Shown here piece after piece: positions 58,095-64,000 of a stretch of 64,000 nucleotides of DNA. Source of the DNA: Globodera rostochiensis (taxonomy: Eukaryota; Nematoda; Chromadorea; Rhabditida; Heteroderidae). The notes under the pieces were generated by a model that was given only the letters and a program-made list of their open reading frames with translations, searched no databases and was not told where the DNA came from. The number at the start of each line of letters is the position of its first letter. Position 1 is the stretch's first letter. The stretch spans positions 1 through 64,000 of the forward strand of contig JAEVLN010000017.1 of NCBI GenBank assembly GCA_018350325.1. Reading direction: 5' to 3'. Both the position numbers and the translations under genes were made by a program.

Positions 58095-60168
58095 TGGTAT
58101 TTTGTTGAAATAATGTAAATTAAAAAATAAATCCAAATGCAATGATTAAAGTTAATTTTCTCCAAAATGATTTTCTATAATAAACATAAAAGTGTCACAA
58201 TGCAAAGAAAGGCATTGGCACTTTCTGCTGACCTTCGCCCACTTTCTCCACAGTTTTGGACTTTCCTCCATTCGACTCTCATAATAAACTAAAAGTGTCA
58301 TTCTGTTGCGCCATTTCTGCCCCAACGGCACCCCCCCCCCTCCCAAATTCCCTTCCCTCCCCCCAAAATTCCCCCCCCCCTCCCCCCCCCCATTTCCCCC
58401 CCCCCCACTTCCCCTCCCAACTTTACCCGTCCCATCATTCGTAACTCTTTTCTTTGTTAAGAATTGTGGGGGGGGGGGGATACGCAATGCCAAAAATGTG
58501 CCAAAATTGGGAGAAATAGCGCATTTGACGAAAATGGATGGGAACGAATAATAATCTCGACGGCAAAGTCGTCGAAGTCGAGGAGGCGGCGGCAAACGAA
58601 AGCCGCCTTTAATTAGGGCATTTGCGAGGGGTCGGGATGGACAACAACGGCAACACAACAAACGCCCTTTGGCTCTTTCATCCGCCCGCCTTTTTGTATT
58701 TGCGGGGCGAAGGAAAAGGCCAAAATTAAATTAAATCCAAAAACTCTTTTAGGCGCTTTATGCTGCGGCTGCGGCCTGTTTTGATCTCTTCACCCATTTT
58801 CGGACTTTTGCGCAGTGCCAATGCCAGCAAAGCCAAACCATTCAATGGAACAAAAATGACGTGTCTTTCTCCCCAATTATTTAACTTTCTCTATTAGAAT
58901 TTCTATCTGTCCTAATAAATGTTTAAAACCTTCACTCTTTACTTTTAATCAATGAGTATTTTAATATAAAGGAATAAATTCAGTGGGTGCAATTTAAGTG
59001 TGTATTTCTTTTAACAAATTAACGAAGAGTGAAGCACAAACGGAACTGAACCGTTTTGGTCATTCAGCTGAAAGTTCTCGATCAGAATTTAATAGACAGA
59101 ATAAAGGTAATAAAAGTTATGGCCAACAAATCAACAACTCGCCCAGCGCTATGGCCCCATTTAAGGGCTCAGCGAGAGATAGCCCCATTTGCCGACCCGT
59201 TTTCGGCACTATCCATTACCCTTATTCTTAAGATTTTTTCATTCAAAAATCAGCTTGACTTTTCCAATTTTGTTTAAAATTTCCGCTTTCAAAATCAATT
59301 AGTTGTTTAAACCGGGGGGGGGGGGTAACCGGGCTTGTGCAACCCTAATTAATGCGAAGTGGGGATTCGAATAGATTTCGGACGAAAAGCGTCACTTGTA
59401 CACATAAGTAATATATGTACATCCCTCGGAAGCATTACAAACTTTGAACGTCCCATTTCAAAATCGAATTTTAAATATTTCGTTTTGTTTTAAATTTCAA
59501 AAGAATTTATTTAAGAAATATTTATGGCAACGATATCAAAAAATGGGTGAATTGTTTTGTTGCATAACAAACAAACATAAATAAATATGCAGAACAAAGA
59601 CAAAGTTTGACGTTTTCATAACCAATTTTTGTAGAAATTAAAACGTGAAACTTTTGAGAGAAAAAAAGGAGGCGATTGAGAGGACCCGTTTATTATAATG
59701 ATTTTCTACGTTGGGGGAGAAAGAAAGGCTTCTTTAATTCAATTCAATTCATTTAAATTGCGTGGCTTCTTTGATGTTTACCGAAAAAAGAGCAAAGCCT
59801 TGCAAGAAACGCGGGGACAGCATCAAAATGTTAGCCATGCTTAAATGCGACGGATTGAAAGACTTTGGGAAAGTTTGGGATGAGCTGGCGATTGGCGGAA
59901 AGTAATAAAGCACCGAAGAAATGAGTGTTTTGGGCGGGTTGTTAAGCCAAGAAGTTTTTGATCGATGCGCGAAGTCGTGCGGCATTGTGCCATTCTTATC
60001 CAAACGGATACTCCTCTTCCTCTTCCACTCCACTCCATTCTCTCTTCCTCTTCCACTCCACTCCATTCTCTCTTCCTCTTCCACTCCACTCCATTCTCTC
60101 TTCCTCTTCCACTCCATTCTCTCTTCCTCTTCCACTCCATTCTCTCTTCGGCAAGCATTCTATAATCA
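58095..60168. other. Intergenic region, no supported gene
   Basis: It contains poly-C and poly-G clusters (58330-58420, 58468-58479, 59313-59323) and AT-rich sequence. At 60005-60150 there is a TCTTCCTCTTCCACTCCACT-type tandem repeat. Open frames over the repeat are low-complexity. No RNA gene was recognised. Confidence 0.5.
60005..60150. repeat. Tandem repeat, 20-29-bp pyrimidine unit
   Basis: About six copies of CTCTTCCTCTTCCACTCCA with optional CTCCATT. It lies just 3' of the small minus-strand gene ending at 60169 and so may lie in its 3' UTR, where the transcript would be purine-rich. Confidence 0.8.
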
Positions 60169-60552
60169 TCAATCGGAGGTCAGTTCTTCTGCCTCAGCCT
60201 CCGGTGTCATCGGCGCCCCATCGTCAAACTCTTCCAATGCGTCTGTTGGACTGTCATAAAGCAAGTTGCCGCTGTTTCTTCGTTCACCATGCCCTCGAGT
60301 GTTCAACAGCGGCGTTCGGTGCAGTGGAGGCGGTGGCGCATTTACTGCAAAACGAACGATTCAAATTTTAGGCGGGAATGGCTGCCCCGCCTATGCACCT
60401 CCTTCTCTGGACGTCTTGGAGACCAATCTGAACGGCTTCGCCCGATGGACCGGTTTCATGGTCAAATAGTCCGACTTCCCTTCGTCCTTCGCATTGGCAC
60501 TTCGCCCACCGCCTGGCGTTTTGTTCACCGTCGCTTTCTTTGACGAAGTCAT
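60169..60552 (-). CDS. Small hydrophilic protein of unknown function (109 aa)
   Basis: Exons 60399-60552 and 60169-60344 join in phase with a GT-AG intron. It starts M-T-S-S-K-K-A-T-V-N-K-T-P, has no signal peptide or TM segment, is basic in the first half (H-R-A-K-P-F-R-L-V) and acidic at the end (A-L-E-E-F-D-D-G, A-E-A-E-E-L). Candidate phosphosites are R-R-N-S and several T-P/S-P pairs (L-H-R-T-P-L, D-S-P-T, M-T-P). The composition suggests a disordered regulatory protein; I do not recognise a family. Start context AAAAAATG and clean splicing support it. Confidence 0.6.
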
Positions 60553-60841
60553 TTTTTGTTTTTGCGTATCAGCGGCTGCCGAACATGCCCGATCGATCTG
60601 AAATGGCTTTACCCTTTAAATGGATCGATCAAAAAGGACGGATGTTTTCTCTCATATCCTCCCCTCCACCTTTCGTCCATAGCTTCCACTTCCACTTTGT
60701 CGTCGTTGTCCATTCTGCTCATTTGGTTGCGCTTTTGGAGAGCTCAAAGATTTAATGACACCGCTCTAAATTGAGAAGACGCATTAAATGATTTAAATCG
60801 ATTATTGACCTTAATTGATTGTTAATTAAACACCTTTCAAA
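60553..60841. other. Short spacer between two minus-strand genes
   Basis: This 289-bp spacer holds the 3' end region of the cadherin gene and the 5' flank of the small 109-aa gene on the same strand. No operon-like features or extra genes could be identified. Confidence 0.4.
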
Positions 60842-63800
60842 TTAAATTTTAGTCCAACTTTTTCCGTCTAAACTGCGTTTAAAAGCTCTAAAAATGACTT
60901 TGTGTCGCTCAGACGAATCGCGAGAGGGCGGCAACGGCGGAGTCTGCAGAAATTAAATGTTTTTGCATAATTTTGCAAAAAAAAACCTTCGTCGATTCGA
61001 TTCGTTCCATTGTTTCATTAGCGATGTTTATTTGCTCTCCAATTGGCATTGGCCGAACTTCGACCTGAGAATTTGTTAAATTAAAAAGGAAAAGCGTAAT
61101 AAAATAAAAACAGTGGGAAGGGCGCTGTTTTGGCCGTTGGCATTGCGGCGATGATACCGGGGCGGAAGCGGCGGAGGGGGCCGGTCCGAAGTGCCCTGTC
61201 CGGGCGCTAATATTTGAAGATTAAAACGTACGAAATTAATATGCAAAATGCCTGCAGTTTCTCTTGGCACGAGCGGATTGCTCGCCGGGTCTTCGCCTCT
61301 CCTGCAACTCCTGCTCGCCGTCGTGCTGCCGATGGAATGTTGTGTTGCAGTTGGTGCTGTGCCGTTCTTCGGCCGTCCCTCCCCTTCTCCCCGCCCTTTG
61401 CTTATTTTCGTCCTTCGATTTTGTCCGCCCCTCCCGTCGATGTTTTGGCGTTTCATCCGACAGAAAATCACCTTCAATAATTGAATAAATACCGTATTTC
61501 CTTTATTAGAGCCCCGCCGGGGGGGGGGGGGGGCTCATTGTTTAACCCCTCAAAAAGGTGGGCTTTATTAGAGGAATTAAACAAAATTACCCCCAAAGTG
61601 CACAGCAAAGTCAGCAAACAGACGGCCAACAGAAGAACGAATTGGGGCGTCTCGACCATTTCCCAAAGAAAACCCGCCCCATCGAAAGAGCCGCCGCCCT
61701 CCTCGGCCTCGTCCGATGCCATTTCCGTTGGCACGGGCTCCGTGCACAAAGGTCCAGTAAATGCATTGAAACTTAAATTAAAGACAAAAAAAGTCAATTC
61801 AAATTGACTCAGCAGAATTAAATAACCATTGACAAAAAAAGGAATTGCTTTGCTGCTGTCGCACGCATTGTCCGTTCTGTCCGCAAGACGCTGTCACGCA
61901 AGGATCCCAATCGCCACGGAGTTGGCACGTCTGCATTTTATTATTTTATACAAACTTTTAAACTATTTTCTAACCTTTCCTGTGAATCCAGGCGGACATG
62001 AACAGTGAAAATCGCCGTACAAATTGTGGCATGGAATGCCATTCGGACACGGCTTCGAAGCACAAGCATTCAAATCGATCTCACAACGGGCACCAGTGAA
62101 GCGCTGAGGGCAATTGCAATTGAAGGCCGAGGAGCGGTTTTTGGTCGTCGGATTGTCTCCGGAGGAAGAGAACGAAGCGGACGGAATGCATTGGCCCCCG
62201 TTTTGGCAAGGAGCACTTAAGAAAATGCTTTTGGTGTTTGATTATTTGTCCGGACATTTTATTTTCGCTCATTTGTCCAACCTTAAGCAGGGCCCTAGCG
62301 CCCTTTCGTCACAGCCGATGGCGGCGTTGAACAGTCTGAAGCCGGGTCCCGCCTTGGGCAACGCCGTGCCATCCATGGAAATGTGCCCAACACATCCGAC
62401 CATTCCATCAGACAATTGTACTCGCAAGTCGTCCGCCGTCAATGGCAATTTGCCGTCGTCGTCCTCAGCCAATTCCATTTTGTTAATCGCCGTGCCGTTA
62501 ACAGTGAACGCCTCAAAGAATTGGCGTTGTGATGTCGCTGAGGGTTCGACACGAGCGCCAAACAGAATCAAAGTGGCGTGGACGAACAGGTTGAGCACGT
62601 CACTCCCTGCCGGACTCGTACCCTCCGCCCTAATTGTCCTCACTTTATTTGATTTTTTTGTGGCAAAAATGCCTGAATTTGTCGTCGAGTGTCAGTCGAC
62701 TCAGGCGACCAATGCGCAATATTCGAATTTGGTGCCATTGTCCGTTGTCTACCCGTACTGCGCCAATTTTGACGATTCCCTCCCCAGTGCCACAGTTCCA
62801 TGAGTACTGGATCTGGAATAACCACCCATTTGGACGATGGCCGATTAACAATATAATTAAAAGGACCATTCCGTCCTCAATTCGTAAAGTCTGATGGTCG
62901 TTAAGTCCTTTGCCGAACATTAAAACGGCACGCGAACTGACAGTGCGAAAGTTGACGGACAATTCCATGCGACTCTCCACGGAAACGGCCACTCGCAATT
63001 CGAAATAGCCGTTGCCCAACAGAGAAATGGCCTCGTGGTGCCGATGGCATTCGCTTGCGGAAGTCGAATCCTGCGAATGTCCAAAAAGTGTTGGGACCGG
63101 CGGCGGTGGGCTCTCCTCACCCAAACATTTACTATTAATTAGGTTTGTGCACGGTTGATTAACCGCCTTTTGGCCTTTTTATGCCAAATTAAATGTACTA
63201 TTAGCAGACTTCAGATTGTTCTTATTTTCCAGTAGGCACCGCCGGGGAAAATTTTTAGATTTATTTGTTGAGAAAATTGGTCTAACACCGAAACCAAAAA
63301 CTGGGACCCCCCGTTTAAAACGACCATGCACAACCCTACTATTTATTAATGAAGATTAGCTAACCGAAGTGCAAATACGTTCTGAACAGGCCGTCCCTCG
63401 GAAGCCGGGTGAACACGCGCAAGCGAAGCCGATGTTGTTTCTGGGCAAATACGGCGAATGTGCGGATGGAATGCAAAGCTCGACCCTTTTGCACAATTCT
63501 TTCGAACATTTATTGGCCTAAAGTTGTTTAATTTTAATTTAAATATTGCAAAGCATTTTATGAAACCCACCGGAATGTCGCAATTTGCCCCGACATAACC
63601 CTGACGACAAATGCATTCAAAGGTCCGAACATGGACAGGACCGATGAATACGGCAGAAGAGCCGGCTGATTGAACTGTCCGAACGTTGCTGTTGTCCATC
63701 CAAAGGCGGTCACGACAATCGCCCCGGGCGCAGGTGTCACGACGGCACAATTCATTAATTATTGACACGACCTGAGGGGGGGGGAGGGGGGGACAAATAA

Positions 63801-64000
63801 TTCGCTTAATTAAAAGCGAAGTCTCTCCAAATTGTTCACCTTCAGTTCGGGCGCCTCTTTCTCCACCAATCGGCCAATTCCGTCCAGTCTTTGCTTCACA
63901 TAACTCGGCCGATAGTAAAGCATTCCCCCGGGCGCTCCGTCGGGCCTTTGGATCACCAAAATAATGTCGAGAAGCGAATTTGCCGTCAAATTCGTTGGTG
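60842..64000 (-). CDS. Fat-like cadherin, C-terminal part (EGF, laminin G, TM and cytosolic tail)
   Basis: Partial at the window edge. Exons 5' to 3': 63840-64000, 63571-63771, 63365-63517, 62867-63070, 62673-62806, 62282-62638, 61975-62215, 61827-61930, 61591-61771, 61252-61471, 61112-61206, 60987-61064, 60842-60943; all phases agree. Order: juxta-cadherin region, Cys-rich EGF-like unit (C-I-C-R-Q-G-Y-V-G-A-N-C), EGF (C-A-C-S-P-G-F-R-G), laminin G domain (V-D-N-G-Q-W-H, G-C-V-G-H-I-S), three EGF units (C-Q-N-G-G-Q-C, C-H-N, C-G-Q-N-G-Q-C), TM (Q-F-V-L-L-L-A-V-C-L-L-T-L-L) and an R-M-K-R stop-transfer. The tail of about 170 residues has R-P-P-P-P-L-P-P-R, an SH3-ligand-like motif, and no catenin site. 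This layout is that of Fat-type cadherins, cell-surface adhesion and polarity proteins. Two introns (62672, 61251) have GC donors. Confidence 0.8.

Noticed and set aside
58152..58661. 169-residue minus-strand frame
   Set aside because: Dominated by poly-G/C translation; no recognisable domain or start context.
1..64000. tRNA, rRNA or other structured RNA genes
   Set aside because: I looked for cloverleaf-like or rRNA-like segments and found none that I could support by eye; a covariance-model search was not possible.

Overview
The window is eukaryotic, and everything points to a nematode. It has short introns of about 40-60 bases, a cuticle collagen, a neuropeptide-type GPCR, a Fat-like cadherin, an atypical E2F and a large neprilysin (M13) gene. 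About 8% of the introns I delimited by hand (11 of about 132) only keep frame and family motifs if they use a GC donor (GC-AG). As far as I recall, that excess is known from plant-parasitic cyst nematodes (Globodera/Heterodera), so a heteroderid-like tylenchid is my best guess; this is inference. All exon joins below come from reading frames, splice dinucleotides and family motifs, with no transcript data.

Layout: 60-699 (+) 3' end of a short-chain dehydrogenase. 700-4532 is intergenic with a long C-rich tract. 4533-5307 is a hAT-like MITE. 5330-7913 (+) NPY/NPF-like GPCR with a 25-copy minisatellite in its second coding interval. 8179-9653 (-) cuticle collagen. 10444-12022 (-) FLYWCH zinc-finger/coiled-coil protein. 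12460-13230 is a G-rich minisatellite. 13252-15292 (-) Myb/SANT-like protein. 15421-16032 is a TA-flanked MITE. 17615-33701 (+) one 62-exon gene predicted to encode a membrane-anchored protein of about 4,015 residues with five tandem M13 metallopeptidase domains. 34132-34850 (+) secreted protein. 35173-35507 (-) small membrane protein. 37414-38522 (+) MXRA7-like protein. 38.8-39.9 kb holds foldback elements. 40285-50400 is a giant inverted repeat (arms about 5 kb, loop 168 bp) carrying two head-to-head, nearly identical Vasa/DDX3-like DEAD-box helicase genes. 55138-58094 (+) E2F7/8-like repressor. 60169-60552 (-) small uncharacterised protein. 60842-64000 (-) 3' half of a Fat-like cadherin.

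The most unusual object is the penta-neprilysin. All five domains keep HExxH, ExxAD, NAWY and the His/Arg substrate-binding pair, and they are joined by short linkers with a recurring L-N-I/V-P motif. Exon structure divides the domains into two classes (1 and 5 against 2-4), which suggests internal amplification. Other points of interest are minisatellites that end exactly on 3' splice sites (GPCR and E2F genes) and the giant palindrome with allele-like differences between its arms.
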